Shown here one piece after another: positions 1 through 11,124 of a stretch of 64,000 bases of DNA; the stretch's first letter is position 1; each line of letters opens with the position of its first letter. The position numbers and the translations under genes were made by a program. Source of the DNA: Phyllostachys edulis (lineage: Eukaryota > Streptophyta > Magnoliopsida > Poales > Poaceae); assembly GCA_036346405.1 (NCBI GenBank), contig CM070561.1, forward strand, positions 4,094,834 through 4,158,833, written 5' to 3'. A model generated the notes under the pieces. The model was not told the origin of the DNA. It saw nothing but the letters and a program-made list of their open reading frames with translations, and ran no database searches.

Positions 1-74
1 TGGTCGGGGTAGTCAAGTCGATCTGAAAAGCCTAACCTATACCTAAACCCCGAATCAAAAAAGTCGTCTCCTTT

Positions 75-345
75 GGTCTTGTCATCGCAAAAAGCTGCCC
101 GTGTGGTCTTATCACTACGTAAAGCTATCTCCTTTGGTCTTATCATCGCGCAAAGCTGCCCCTGTGGTCTTGTCACCGCAGTAAAGTCGTTTCCTTTGGT
201 CTTATCATGCGCAAAGTCGCCCGTGTGGTCTTGTCACCGCAGTAAATCTGTCTCCTTTGGTCTTAGCACTGCGCAAAGCTGCCTCGTGTGGTCTTGTCAC
301 TGCAGAAAGCTACCTTGTCTGGTCTTGTCATCTGCAAGGTAATAC
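75..345. repeat. Tandem array, unit about 30 bp (9 units)
   Basis: Nine units each carry a TGGTCTT(G/A)TCA core, alternating between a CTTTGGTCTT version and a GTGTGGTCTT version, so a 60-bp higher-order period is visible. The style (GGTCTT repeats in pyrimidine-rich DNA) matches arrays inside long gypsy LTRs further along, near 17.2 and 18.0 kb. I infer this is the U3 part of a decayed LTR, but its ends are not visible. Confidence 0.75.
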
Positions 346-371
346 ATTACCCGCTTTGTTAGTCTCCCCCC

Positions 372-400
372 GTGGGGCTATAAAATGCACGCCCCACGCT
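372..400 (+). promoter_or_regulatory. TATA box region downstream of the repeat array
   Basis: A CTATAAAATGC box lies between two GC-rich flanks (GTGGGG and GCCCCAC). It could be the LTR promoter of the element holding the 30-bp array, or the promoter of the GRF zinc-finger remnant about 200 bp downstream. The call rests on the motif and spacing only. Confidence 0.4.
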
Positions 401-577
401 CCGAAGTTAGGACTAGTCGACCCTTCAAACCGAGGAAGAAGAACCATCTCCGCCTTCAAGAATATACGATGGCAAACGCCAGGACCAAGATAACCGGTCG
501 CCGGGCGCACCTTGGCCTCGAAGGAGGGAGGACTTGCCTAACTTCCTGCTGATGCCGAAGAAGCGTGCTCAACCGGT

Positions 578-912
578 ATGGCGAAATGCGACATCGGGAC
601 AACGCTATCGCAGGTCATAGATGGCCCTTTCGATGGTGGACGGCGTTTCTTCCGATGCCCATACTCTGGGGTAAATAGTTTTATTCATGTTACTGGTAAT
701 ACATCCTCCATACTAATTGTCACTTATAGCAGATGGCGAAATGCAACTTCACCCGCTGGATCGATCCTCCCCATGAACGACATGTTGTGAGGTACGTGGA
801 TGTATTGTAGAACCGGATCTTTCATTTGGAGGCGCAAATTGACGATCTCAAGGAGCAAAATGATGACCTCCGCCAACAGATGCAACATGAGAGGGCAATG
901 AGGAGGTCGTGA
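578..912 (+). pseudogene. GRF-type zinc-finger protein remnant, two exons
   Basis: Exon 1 (578-670) starts at ATG and reads KCDIG...GGRRFFRCPYSG, the first half of a GRF zinc finger: a cysteine pair region plus the name-giving GRRFF segment. A GT donor at 671 and an AG at 731-732 join it in frame to exon 2 (from 733), which reads KCNFTRWIDPP, the usual C-terminal Cys and Trp-Asp-Pro of the domain. A TAG at 808-810 interrupts it. Reading through gives a short charged coiled-coil tail (LEAQIDDLKEQNDDLRQQM) ending at a TGA at 910-912. Small GRF proteins of this plan are common in plant genomes, often beside MULE or retroelement genes, and bind single-stranded nucleic acid in better-studied families. 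The adjacent MULE suggests it was captured cargo. The premature stop makes function unlikely. Confidence 0.5.
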
Positions 913-1438
913 ACATAGGAAGTTCCTATGATCCCACATGTCACCGTGCCAACCCTAGTCGCATATGTGCGTGCTACTACAACGATGACCACCACGCCCG
1001 AGGCGCCTAACCGAGAACACTCTATGTGGGTAGTGAGAGGCACCTTCTACAATTAGGCACGGTAGTGTCCCTTCTACAATTAGGCACGGTAGTGTCCCCT
1101 TCTGACGCACTTATGTTCAATCTCCTAAAGCATGTAACGAAATGGTGGACGCGTTATTGCGGTTGCCTTTTATTGAGTTGACATGTTGTATTGATGTGTC
1201 GCGTGCTTTAAGTTATATGCATCGAACAAATATGCATTGTATGAACGAGTTCTGAAAACCAAGCTATTCCATACCAGATATTGTCCGCTAGAATTACGAT
1301 ACAACATACTAGCAGTTCGGTAGTTGCTTACAAGAACCAAAGTACAATTACGACACAATTAGTTCGGCAGTTGCTTACAAAACCAAAGTACTGACTGAAC
1401 TACAAGTTACAACATAGTAGCAGTTGTAATACAAGTTC
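913..1438. other. Non-coding spacer with short tandem and direct repeats
   Basis: No coding signal. A 29-bp tandem duplication with core TTAGGCACGGTAGTGTCCC spans about 1045-1103. A looser direct repeat (AGTTGCTTACAA...ACCAAAGTAC) lies near 1322-1392. A short palindrome ATAGGAAGTTCCTAT sits at 915-929. Confidence 0.4.
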
Positions 1439-4073
1439 CTAAGTGTCAGCAGGCGCCTTGCAAGTTCTCACAGTGTGCCCTTCCGGCGGCAATGTATCAG
1501 AACGCCTACCCCGCCGCAGCTTCCCTTCGTCCATATCGTTCCGAACGCGACGACTCTGCCGACGGCCCTTCCCCCCTCTCAATAGGTCTAGATCCGGAAT
1601 CCAAGTCCTATTTGTAATATCCAATGTGGAGAAGTTACCGACAACCCTGAAGCCTCTTAGCTCGCCGCACCACACCTGCTGCACCCTTTTCTTCATGAAG
1701 TACTTCGATACGAAGTTCAATGGGTCCATGCGGATGGTCCCACACGTGGCGAGGACATGAGAGCATGGCTTGTGAAGGAGCTTTAGCTTGTTGCATGTGC
1801 AGCTAGGTTCATTCACATGGTCTCCAAGGCATACCTCATGGGTAACAAGAGACCGAGCCGTTCCGAATCCGGCTCTGTCTCGGAGGATCACGCCGAATCG
1901 ATGTCCGTGATGCCCATTACGAAGACCGTGTCGATCGAGCCTTTCTCGGTCTTGGCCTCGCATGTATGTAGTAATCTTCGAGCAATAGGGGTCTGTGGGT
2001 TGATGCATGAAGTGCCGATTTGCATGTCTTTCCTGAAATATCCGACAGTACCATGCGTAACGCCTTCAACAATGGCGATAAGAGGTCGATAACGGAGGCC
2101 CCTAATAACCCAGTTGTACACCTCTGCAAGGTTTGTGGTCATTATGCCATACCTTGCGCTGTCCGTGTCGTGAAGTAAGGACCACTTTTCCAATGGCTCA
2201 GCCTCAATCCAATGAGAGAAACACCCGATGTCCCTCGAGGTCCTTCGCGTCAAATGGGGAGGGTCGAGCTCCCGCAGTGGTGTGAGGCGCTCCGGTTGTG
2301 CCTCCCCAGGAATGAGGGGACGCTTGTTTCTCTCGACGACATGCTTCTTGGTGTGCTCGTCCAATATCTGCCACAATGCATCAAATTTACGTTGCTGGTT
2401 CTGCATGGCAAGCCTCTTGAACAGCTTTCATCAAAGGTTGATGCCGAATCGCTTGAAGAAGTTGGCCCCCAGATGGCGAATGCACCATCTGTTCCTCAGG
2501 TCTGGCCAGGAACGGCTCATTGGGGTCTTGCTGAAGTTGTCAGATGGCCTTCATCATCCCGGAGTGGCGATCATGGATTATGTAGACATCAGGATGTGCC
2601 CCAACTACTCCCTCCTTCAGATGACGAAGGAACCACAACTAGCTGTCGTAATTCTCACTTTCCACGAAAGCGATGGCTAAGGGTAGAATCTGATTGTTGC
2701 CATCAACGCCAATTGCTGTCAGGATCATGCCCTTGTATTTCCCAGTTAGAAATGTCCTGTCCACTGAGATCACGGGCAACATGTGTCTGAATGCATTGAT
2801 GCATGGACCGAATGCTAAGAAGGCCCTCTGCAAGACCATAAAACCTAGCAGTGGTCTTTTGGTGGCGGTCCTTCACAAAGAATGTATGTGCCCGGTTCTG
2901 CCTTGCAAAGACCTAGAGCATACGAGGAAGGTTGTCGTAAGATGCCTCGAACGAACCGAACCTCCTTTCCAAAGCCTTCTGCTTAGCACGCCATGCCTTC
3001 GCGTAGCTAATCTTGTACTTGAATTTCTACTCGATAGCCACCATGATGTGCTTGGTCCGTCTTCTTCACTATCTCTCCGTACATGACATTGGCTATGAAG
3101 GTGGATGTCAGGTTGCGATGCTTCGGCGAAACACTACTGAGCAAGCAGGAGTGCGGCTCCACCTTCGAGACAATCCAGTGAGTCTCGTACTTGGGTCTCC
3201 TTGCGTGCACACGCCAAGGACACCCAGCCTGCTCGCATACCACGGTGTACTGCTCCTGACTGGATTTGAGTACACGAAACGGCCGTTGCATGGACAAGGC
3301 CCACAGCTTAATGGCATCCTGCAGTGATCCCTTGTCAGCAAACATTGCACGAAGCCGAACCTCCGTCCCATTGTACTCCCACGGTGATTCGTGCTCGTCG
3401 TGCACAGCAAGACCCTCAACGTCCACCCTATTCCATTCTCGGGATGGGACCTTCGCCCTCCTCGGAAGAGTTATCACCATCCTCTTGTGAAGCTTCCTCC
3501 TCCGAGCCGCAAGTCATCAATCTCCATCGGCGACGATTATGTGGACATGCTCCCTGCATCTGCTGAGCACTTGCTCGAGCATGCGCCGACGATATTCGCC
3601 TCCGCTTCCTCTTCGCCTCGGCCTCCTCTTACGCTTCAAGAACATCGCCACCGCGTGTTCGTCATGAACCACACGCATCAAGGTCCGAAGCTGCTCCACC
3701 AACCCGACGGAGCCGCTCGGAAGGGCTCGCGAAGAGTTCTTCGACATGCTCGCACGAGTAGCACACGATCGTAGCCACGGCGCCACTGACCTTCCAGATA
3801 TGCCTTCCATGCAACCGTGCGCATCACTCTGCTCAACTCCCACCGAATGTGCGTGGGAGACCTACTCCAAACCCCTTGTATCACGACACTCCACACCTCG
3901 GGGTCCAATGAGAAGGTTCTGGTGAGCCAGTCTAGGACATCTCCGATTCGGGCATTCTCCAGATTCGGGTGTACCAAATCGACTTGCTGGAAATCACTTA
4001 GGTCAACACCGTACGGACCTTCACGAACCGCACCAACACCGTAATGCACTTTCAATCTTGTGGGCTCCGACAT
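1439..4073 (-). pseudogene. MuDR/MULE-type transposase, frameshifted
   Basis: Read from high to low coordinates. An N-terminal region begins at MSEPTRLKVHYG (ATG at 4071-4073). About 3480-3007 is a MuDR-like N-terminal domain (LRAMFADKGSLQDAIKLWAL, then CPWRVHARR). The DDE transposase core lies around 2839-2639 (PVISVDRTFLTGKYKG, a typical first catalytic Asp context, then AIGVDGNNQILPLAFA-like sequence). The region 2406-1888 carries the post-core helices (SARYGIMTTNLAEVYNW). A SWIM zinc finger at about 1802-1741 reads CTCNKLKLLHKPCSHVLATC, the CxC...CxH metal ligands being intact. The product would cut and paste the element's terminal repeats. Pieces lie in different frames with stops, so it is dead. 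The length matches plant MULE transposases without large deletion. I could not identify the terminal inverted repeats. Confidence 0.85.
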
Positions 4074-4434
4074 GACTACAAATATTACAAATGTTGCAAC
4101 TAGTGATTTCTCAACATACATTCCCCATACACTTGCTAAACAAACAAGTAGCCGAGAACAAGAACAAACAAGAGTATTACCTTCACGCGGAGACCTTCTC
4201 TTCGTATGAACAAGCTCCTTTCCTCCAAACCGCCTCTCCCCCCTCTGCTCCTCATTGTACCTCTCTCAAGCTCCTCTCCTCCTCTCTTCTTGTCTCCCTC
4301 ACTCGAGCTCCTCACTGTGTACCTCTCCCAAGCTCCTCTCCTCCTTAACCAGATCTGCTATGCTTGTCCGCCGAGAGAAATGGTGAAAGAAACCATGAGG
4401 GGACCTGGGCTGGCTTTCTATATGACCGTGTAGT

Positions 4435-4560
4435 CGCTCAACCGTTGGACGACTTGGCAGAACTGCGCCGCCCAACTGCTGAGCGACACGTGACTAGTCG
4501 CTGAACCGTTGGGCGACTTGGCGGTGAAGTGCCGCCCAACCAGTCACTTAACGATTCGAA
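4435..4560. repeat. Palindromic GTCGCC/GGCGAC repeat upstream of the transposase
   Basis: Two copies of a GTCGCT(C/G)AACCGTTGG(A/G)CGACTTGGC unit with self-complementary arms (GTCGC...GCGAC-like) lie about 360-490 bp upstream of the transposase start on its own strand. The same vocabulary recurs at 8275-8490, upstream of the plant-mobile-domain gene. They may be subterminal or promoter repeats of the MULE. Confidence 0.55.
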
Positions 4561-4699
4561 ACTAATATATTAATAAGTAATAGAACAATGCTAGAGGGAA
4601 TGCATAGACAACCATGTCATAGTAGTTACGAAGGAGAATACGTTAACACATAATACAAGTTATAGAACAATGGTATAGACAACCATGTCATAGTACCTA

Positions 4700-5095
4700 C
4701 GAAAGACAATACGTAAACACAGATGATGTAAACCCCCATCGCCACCAAGCAACACCTCCTCCGCTGCCGCCACGCCCCACACCCGGTCTCATACCAAAGA
4801 ATACGCCCCGCTTGGGCTTTGGCCTGGGTGCCTAGGCCGGGCCCCAGACAGGAAAGGCGCCAGAGCCTGGCTGGTCCGTGGTCCCGTGGGGTCGACTCCA
4901 CCGATTGTCGCGTGAACACTGGGGCCCGCTAAAATTGCTCAATGAAATAACCTCGACAGTGCGCTCGCTCGGTTGCCCCTAGACCTCCCCGGGTGCTTCC
5001 GCGAAGTAAAGATCCATGTCCTCGTGCACGTCCTCGTGCGGGGAGAAGGCACGTGCCGGCCGTAAAACAGTACCTGCATGGCAAATAATGTTAAT
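4700..5095. other. Non-coding stretch between transposase and mobile-domain remnants
   Basis: Two near-identical 35-bp segments, around 4608-4650 and 4667-4712 (AACCATGTCATAGTA and nearby GTTATAGAACAATG), form a short direct repeat. The following GC-rich part reads open on the minus strand, but I recognise nothing in it. Confidence 0.3.
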
Positions 5096-5099
5096 TTCT

Positions 5100-7246
5100 A
5101 CAATATATCGACGATCGCCAACCTGAAGAGAGGAAACGCACCTGACTGGTACGCATAGTGCGGGCTGTCATACCCACCATACTGTCCGGACGGGTCGGCG
5201 ATGAAAACATACTGCCCTGACGCTCTCTGCTGTGGCGGTGGGGGTGTGTACCCACGTGCCCACCCGGACCCTCCAGCCGCCCGCGCAGCGCAAGAGAGAG
5301 GCGTTAGGCAGCAGCGGGCACGTGGACGTGCCCTCCCGAGCTTCGCCATGGGTGGTGTAGGACATGGCGTCCTCGACCTATGCACCGACGAGGCCACCTC
5401 CCAAACCGACGAGCCCACCTCCTGCACCGACGAGGCCACCTCTCAGATTCTGCATGCATGACGCCCGCGCGACGCCCTTACCAGATCAGAGGGCCCGACG
5501 AACAAACTACACTAGCTCGTCGCGCTGCGTGACTCTCTCGACCAATGCCGATCCTGTCCAGATCGACCGTCTGTAGCAACCCCGACATTGATGTCTCGCT
5601 TCACAAGGAGTATGTCAAAGCGTCAAACCTATAATTCTGTAACAAGATCGAAGACATTTTCAAACATGATTTTACGTACCACGAGGTGCACATTCTCGCG
5701 CTAAGTCACGAGGGTAGGCGCTTGGCCGATCGCCGGCACGCCTTGCGGGGAGGGTCGACGACATGCACCACTGGTGCGTGTTCACGGGCATACCAAATAA
5801 GGTACTCGTCAGACGACTTTGTCGTATGGGCGCCCTTCGCCACGCAATCCTCATGGGCGTTAAGCCCATGTGCCACCCACGGCTCCATCTTGCCCGCCAT
5901 CGCGTCCTAGTGCCACCCTCCTACTATGCTCGCAAACGTACCATTGCAATTGGAAGTCATCGTTACGTAAATGTCAAAACATATGTTAACATGTGTTGCA
6001 TGTAACTCACGCGTGGGTCGACTCAGCACCCTTGTCCCGGCGGAATCGGAACAACTGGCGGAGGCGGCTGGCGCATCACCTGCATGCATCGCGTAGTCCT
6101 CCACGAACACGCCGAAGACGAAGCTTCCTCTGCGTCGCCAAGACGCCTGGTCGCGCCAAAGACAGTGAAGACAGACCCGGAGCACGGCCTCCGTCTCTGA
6201 TCGGAGTACGGCTCCAAGCGCACGTCGTCAGCGGTGAGACGGTCGGTTGCTCCACAAAGTGCTCAGACGCGTGTGACTCGTGACGTGTGCATCTTGTACT
6301 CATGAGCCAAAACGGTGGTTACAAAGGATTACCATGAATACGATCAAGAAAATATATAAGGAAATATGTACCTGTCTACGGCACCAAAGGGACCCTACGG
6401 TCGGTCGGTCCACCGCGTCCCCATGGTACATGTCCGCGCCAGACGGTCCGGAGTCTATCGGCATGGGCCGTCCGGAGAGAAGCGCCGAACGACCACAACA
6501 AAGCAGCATGAGGGGCGACTGTGAGGATAGATGCGGCTTCCCTCTGACCGACGATCGCACATGCCGCGATGCGTCGCGGCAAGTACTGGCCGATACCCAA
6601 TCGATCTCTAGCTCCTCGCCGTCGGCGATGGCCCTCGCATACCCCACGAGGCGGGCGTCGACGGAGTCACCGTGGTCTGCCGGTAAACGATGCCGGTGAA
6701 GAGCCACAATAGTACGCCTCCGGTGTCGCGACACCGGTCGACGATGAGGTCAGAGGACCATCCGCCGACGACACGCAGTGAACGAATAATTAGTAAGCCC
6801 GCCATATGGCTAGGCCTCAATGAATCGCTAAACATGGAAAATAGGTACTATACTTACCGGAATCGCGAAGCCACCGCAGGGCGGGCCATGCCATTGCCGC
6901 CCGAGAAGTCGGCACGGAGGCGCAGCCTCCACCCCAAGAACCCCTCAAACACGCCAACAGGCGTCGCCATCCACACCAAGCGTCCGTGAGAATGCAGCGC
7001 CTCGCGATAGGCAAGCCGAGCGACATCGCGACATCCTGCAGAAGTCGGGCCATCTCCCGAAAGGGAGGTGGAAGGTGTGCGTCTCGGGCGCCAACGGTCC
7101 ACCAGGCGGGCCAGAGCGACGGTCGAATGGGAATCGTCGTGACCGCTCCGGACCGGCTGAACCTCCCCATCGTCGTCGACGGACCGCCGTCCTCTTCGGT
7201 GGCCTCTACCATCTGTCGCGAGAGGTAGAAGGCCGGAACAGCTCAC
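5100..7246 (-). pseudogene. Plant mobile domain (PMD, MAIN/MAIL-like) protein remnant
   Basis: On the minus strand, two overlapping frames near 7103-6990 give the PMD signature: VDRWRPRR (about 7103-7075), the THTFHLP-equivalent region, then LLQDVAMSLGLPIAR (about 7048-7000). Much further on, 5808-5774 reads YLIWYAREH, matching the YxxWY motif near the end of the domain. The segments between are open but in shifting frames. PMD proteins occur in plants both as host genes of the MAIN/MAIL1 type, acting in silencing and genome integrity, and as cargo of MULEs and gypsy elements. The adjacent MULE transposase on the same strand favours the cargo explanation. An intron or insertion seems to interrupt it around 6376-6600. 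Not functional as read. Confidence 0.6.
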
Positions 7247-7504
7247 CTACAAAGCACGAAGAAGTAAGTACATAGTCTTGCTCTGATACAAAAAGTGACA
7301 AATTTGCGGACAAACCTCTCTACCCAGTGTGGGTCTAGTCTCCAAGCCCGTCGGGGTGTCCGCGTACGAACCACCCCCAACTCAGCCGCGTCGTCCCCGC
7401 CAACCGCATGCGGCACACGACGGCTCACAGCGGTCTTTGACGTCGACCAACCGTCTAGCAGACCAAATGCCAATCCGAACCACTGTGGTCTTGAGCCATA
7501 CCGC

Positions 7505-8274
7505 AAATTAAGAAATTAAAAGCATTCATATTACTTACGATTTAAATTATACTCCAATGGCATTACACTTTGCCCCAACACAATGACATAATTTTTCCTA
7601 CGAAGGCTATATTACGTTAACGCCTATACCGACTGCTATGGATTGTGAAATATTTAATACATCATCGTTACTATGCATATTTATAATGGGTGAAGCTTTA
7701 GGGAAAAACAAAATTTGACATGTTTGATAATCCAACGTGTTTGGAACCATGTATCGTATTTAACATTCTATAAACTAGCATTTGCGAATGCACGCGTTAT
7801 CGACATGTTTATCATTATATAAACTAGCATTTAGAAAAGTAACATGTACGCAATTAGCGCAGCATGCAGAATAGTACAACTAAATTTATTTTTACTAACT
7901 CATTTTTCCTTCATGTTATCTCTCAACATTTGCTAACGTATCATGGTTATCCTATCATGTTATAGTGACATATTGCTAACCTACCATGTTATCTCTCAAC
8001 ATTTGCTAACGCACCATGGTTACTAATTAATCATGCCATCTCTAAATATTTGCTAACAATATGTCACTATACATAAAGTTGCTTGCTAACCTACCATGGT
8101 TTTAAAAATAAACTTGTACAAATTAATACTACAAACTTACCGTCCTAATCTTGATCTTCCCTTTTATTTTTTCTTCCTCCTATTTTTTCTTTCTCCTCTT
8201 TTCCTTTCGTCTCGGTTGTGTTTCGCGATTCAGCGTTGGAATGGCGGCAGTTCGGCCATGTGTGTTTTATAGCT
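7505..8274. repeat. AT-rich spacer with degenerate CATGTTATCTCTCAACATTTGCTAAC repeats
   Basis: About 7912-8105 contains four to five imperfect copies of a unit with core CTCAACATTTGCTAAC followed by (G/C)(T/C)A(C/T)CATG. The rest is AT-rich with no coding signal. It lies upstream of the PMD remnant on the minus strand and may be its promoter side. Confidence 0.45.
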
Positions 8275-8490
8275 GCCCCAAGTCGCCCAACCGTATGGCG
8301 ACTTGGGTTGAGCTGCCAAAGAAGTCGCCATACGGTTGGGCGACTTGGGTTGAGCTGCCACCAAGTCGCCAATCCAAAAAGTGACGGCCTTTGAAACTTT
8401 AAATCGCCGTCCTATTGGGTGACTTGAATGATTGTCTCCTCATGGTTGGGCGACTTGAGGAAATCGCCAACCGTAGGGCGACACGCGATT
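8275..8490. repeat. Inverted GTCGCC...GGCGAC repeats, second copy
   Basis: Three to four units such as AAGTCGCCCAACCGTATGGCGACTTGGGTTGAGCT alternate in orientation, so the stretch 8278-8370 folds as nested hairpins: AAGTCGCC...GGCGACTT, and AAGTCGCCATACGG against CCGTATGGCGACTT. The AACCGT core is shared with 4435-4560. The pair brackets the PMD remnant. Confidence 0.6.
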
Positions 8491-9595
8491 ATTTCTGTAA
8501 AAAATTAAGCGGTATTATTTACGTATTTGAATAAAAATAGATTATTTTAAAAAAATTCACCGATAAAATGACATGAATCTGCTCCACTTACTTCTAACTT
8601 GGCATTACCTATCCCGCTTAACCGGTGTTATTGTCAAGATGAGTCCATGGACTACTACAAGAAGCAACAGTGAGAAATTGGCATCTTGAATGGCACTCTA
8701 AGGGAGGGAAGTCCAAGCTCCCACCTTAGTCCAAGTGTATCCCCCCTTCAACTCCACTGGGATGAAACATGTGAAAACAGGACGGTGATTATATTTCTGA
8801 AAATTCATTGCCTGAGGTGATCATGATTTGAAACAGATTGCAAATCTGCTCTACTACTGGAGATGATTGCTGATGCATATGAGGGATCAACACGGCTGGT
8901 TTTTGATATCCTCTTTACCGCAGATATGCCCTTGGATGAACGGTCTCTATGAAAGAAATCTTTCTCCTCGAGGGCTTGCTGTTTGATCTTATTAATTATT
9001 CTTTGTGTATGACTCTGAAGATTAACATTACTAGTTTGGACTAGTTAACGCAGTTCATCGGTGGTTCTAGATGTTGGAATTCAAGTGCTGGGCAATAATC
9101 AGTTTTTGTCTGTACAAGAAATAGTTGTGATGTGTCAAAGGGTTGATGTTCTTGTGGACAATTGTGATTGGTACAATTCTCAACAAGATTATTTGCACCG
9201 TATATTCTTTTATACGCTTGTCTTTTCTCTGTTTATCAGTGATTTCAGTCCATTAAATTGTCGTTAATTGCGTTACTCGCCGTCAATTATTGTTAATTGT
9301 CGTTAAATGTTGTTAATTGCGTTAAATGACATCAAACAAACCATTAATGTCTTCAGGGGCATTTCAGACATTTCCTATCTCGAAAACTGCAGCCAGCCTA
9401 CCTAAAAACCAGACAGCCAAACACCAAATCTCTTTAGCCTAGCCATTCAGTCCTGCAGCTGTTCAGCCCAGTTGGAAGCCGCTTTTCAGGAAAACCACAA
9501 CCGTTCCAAACAGGCCCAGCGTCTCGGTGAATCCGAAGCAGAAGAAGATCCATTTTCGTTTCCCAGTCGGAGACCTAAGGCAGCTGGCGGCACCT
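8491..9595. other. No recognised gene; short GTTAATTGTCGTTAA motifs
   Basis: About 9260-9335 has four or five degenerate copies of GTTAATTG(T)CGTTAAAT. A small open frame at 9061-9267 shows no motif I recognise. The end (9440-9530, ...CCAAACAGGCCCAGC) resembles the termini of small DNA transposons in grasses, but no partner end was found. Confidence 0.3.
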
Positions 9596-9599
9596 CTCT

Positions 9600-10960
9600 T
9601 GGTGAGGTTTCGGACTGGTCCCTACTTGTTCTTCCCTTTTACTTACTTGGGCTTATCTTTAGGTCTCACAAGACCTAAAGTGGGAGATTATTTTCCATTA
9701 GTGCAAAGAATTGAAAGGAGACTAGTCAGTTGTGCTGGTTTTTTTGAGCCAGAAGAAGAAAGGATGTACTCAAGTGTCGACATTCTACCTATGTAGCCTT
9801 AAAGTCTCACAGTCAGTACTCCAACAGATTGACAAATACAGAAAGCATTGTTTATGGAGAGGATCTAACATCAATGCCAAAAGTCCCCCTTTAGCAGCTT
9901 GGAAAATGGTTTGTCGGCCTAAGAAACAGGGAGGATTAGGAGTTCTTCACATTGGTACGCAAGATGATGCTCTTTTGCTTAAGAACCTTCATAAATTTTT
10001 CAATAGGGCAAAATTGCCTTGGGTGAAGCTTATTTGATCGACCTATCATCCGGATAACAAACTTCCTACAATGTGTGATGATGGGTATTTTTGGTGAAAG
10101 TATACCTCAGGCTTCTTAATATATATAAGGAAGTTTCAAAATGCTCTATATAAGATGGTAGATTAGTGTGCTTCTAGCAAGATATTTGGAATAATCAGTT
10201 TCTCTCTATACATAGCCCTCAATACTCGTTTGCTATATCGACTAATCTGACGGTGGCACAGCTGTATCTTACTGATCATCTTCAAGATTTGTTTCACTTG
10301 CCACTATTAGTCCAAGCTTTTGCGCAATTCGGTTCCTTGCTAACTTACCTGCAAGATTTGATGTTGATGGAGGCAAATGATGTATGGACATACATTTGGC
10401 AGCATGACAGTTATTCCTCGGTTAAAGCTTATAAAGTACTTATTGGTCAACAATAATTTCATGCTTTGTTCACTTGGATTTGGAAAAGGTCATGTCAATC
10501 TCCACATAAAGTGTTTTTCTGGCTTTTATTGAACGATCGTCTAAATACCAGAAACTTGCTCAGGAGGAAGTAATGTACTTTGCAAAGCTATCTCTGTCTT
10601 ATGCAATCGTCAGGCGAAGGAAACCCTGTACCATTTGTTTTTTGGGTGTGATTTTGCACAATCTTGTTGGGAATCTCTCTGCCCTACCTGACAAGTTGGA
10701 ATATCAACTTTTGAAGCTTTGGAGTTCATTAAAGTGGCTCTCAATTTGCCATTCAGTATGGAAATAACCATTCTTGCTTGCTGGAGTCTCTGGATTGTTC
10801 GGAATAACAAGATATTCCTGAATATAGATCCCTCAATGGATGGTTAGAAAGCTCGGTTCAAAGTGGATTTCACCATGGTTATCCATCGTGCGAAAAAGAA
10901 ATATTTTCTGCAAATTCAAGAATGGCTAGATAATCTCTTCTGTCCTTGATCTTCATGATC
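9600..10960 (+). pseudogene. Non-LTR retrotransposon (LINE) reverse transcriptase C-terminal part
   Basis: The sequence reads FPFTYLGLSLGLTRPKVGDY then PLVQRIERRL (about 9634-9720), the end of the LINE reverse transcriptase thumb. Next comes LWRGSNINAKSPPLAAWKMV and KKQGGLGVLHIGTQDDALL (about 9855-9990), the conserved post-RT region. A zf-RVT region follows at about 10460-10700, with FTWIWKRSCQSPHKVFFW and LLNDRLNTRNLLRR, then a C..C..H..C-like LFFGC. Frames change at least four times. The 5' half (endonuclease and RT palm with the FADD motif) is missing, as is usual for 5'-truncated LINE copies, although I see no clear poly-A tail. Such elements copy their own mRNA at a nicked target. Confidence 0.8.
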
Positions 10961-11124
10961 TTTGTATATCCTTTCTTCTTTTGCTTGTAATTTTTTAAAC
11001 TCATTTTACTTGTATATAATATAACTGCAGTAGGACCGGCAAGGTGTAGCTGCCAAGTATCGAAATCGAGGAGAAGCGAATTTGTTCGTGACTTGTTCTC
11101 ATTTGTGATTTCCGCGGAGTTTGA

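Noticed and set aside
45..345. Regularly spaced repeats that could suggest a CRISPR array
   Set aside because: Units are directly adjacent and degenerate, with no constant-length unique spacers; plant context.
8275..8370. Compact inverted repeats considered as a tRNA or small structured RNA gene
   Set aside because: No cloverleaf, no A/B boxes; better explained as element subterminal repeats.
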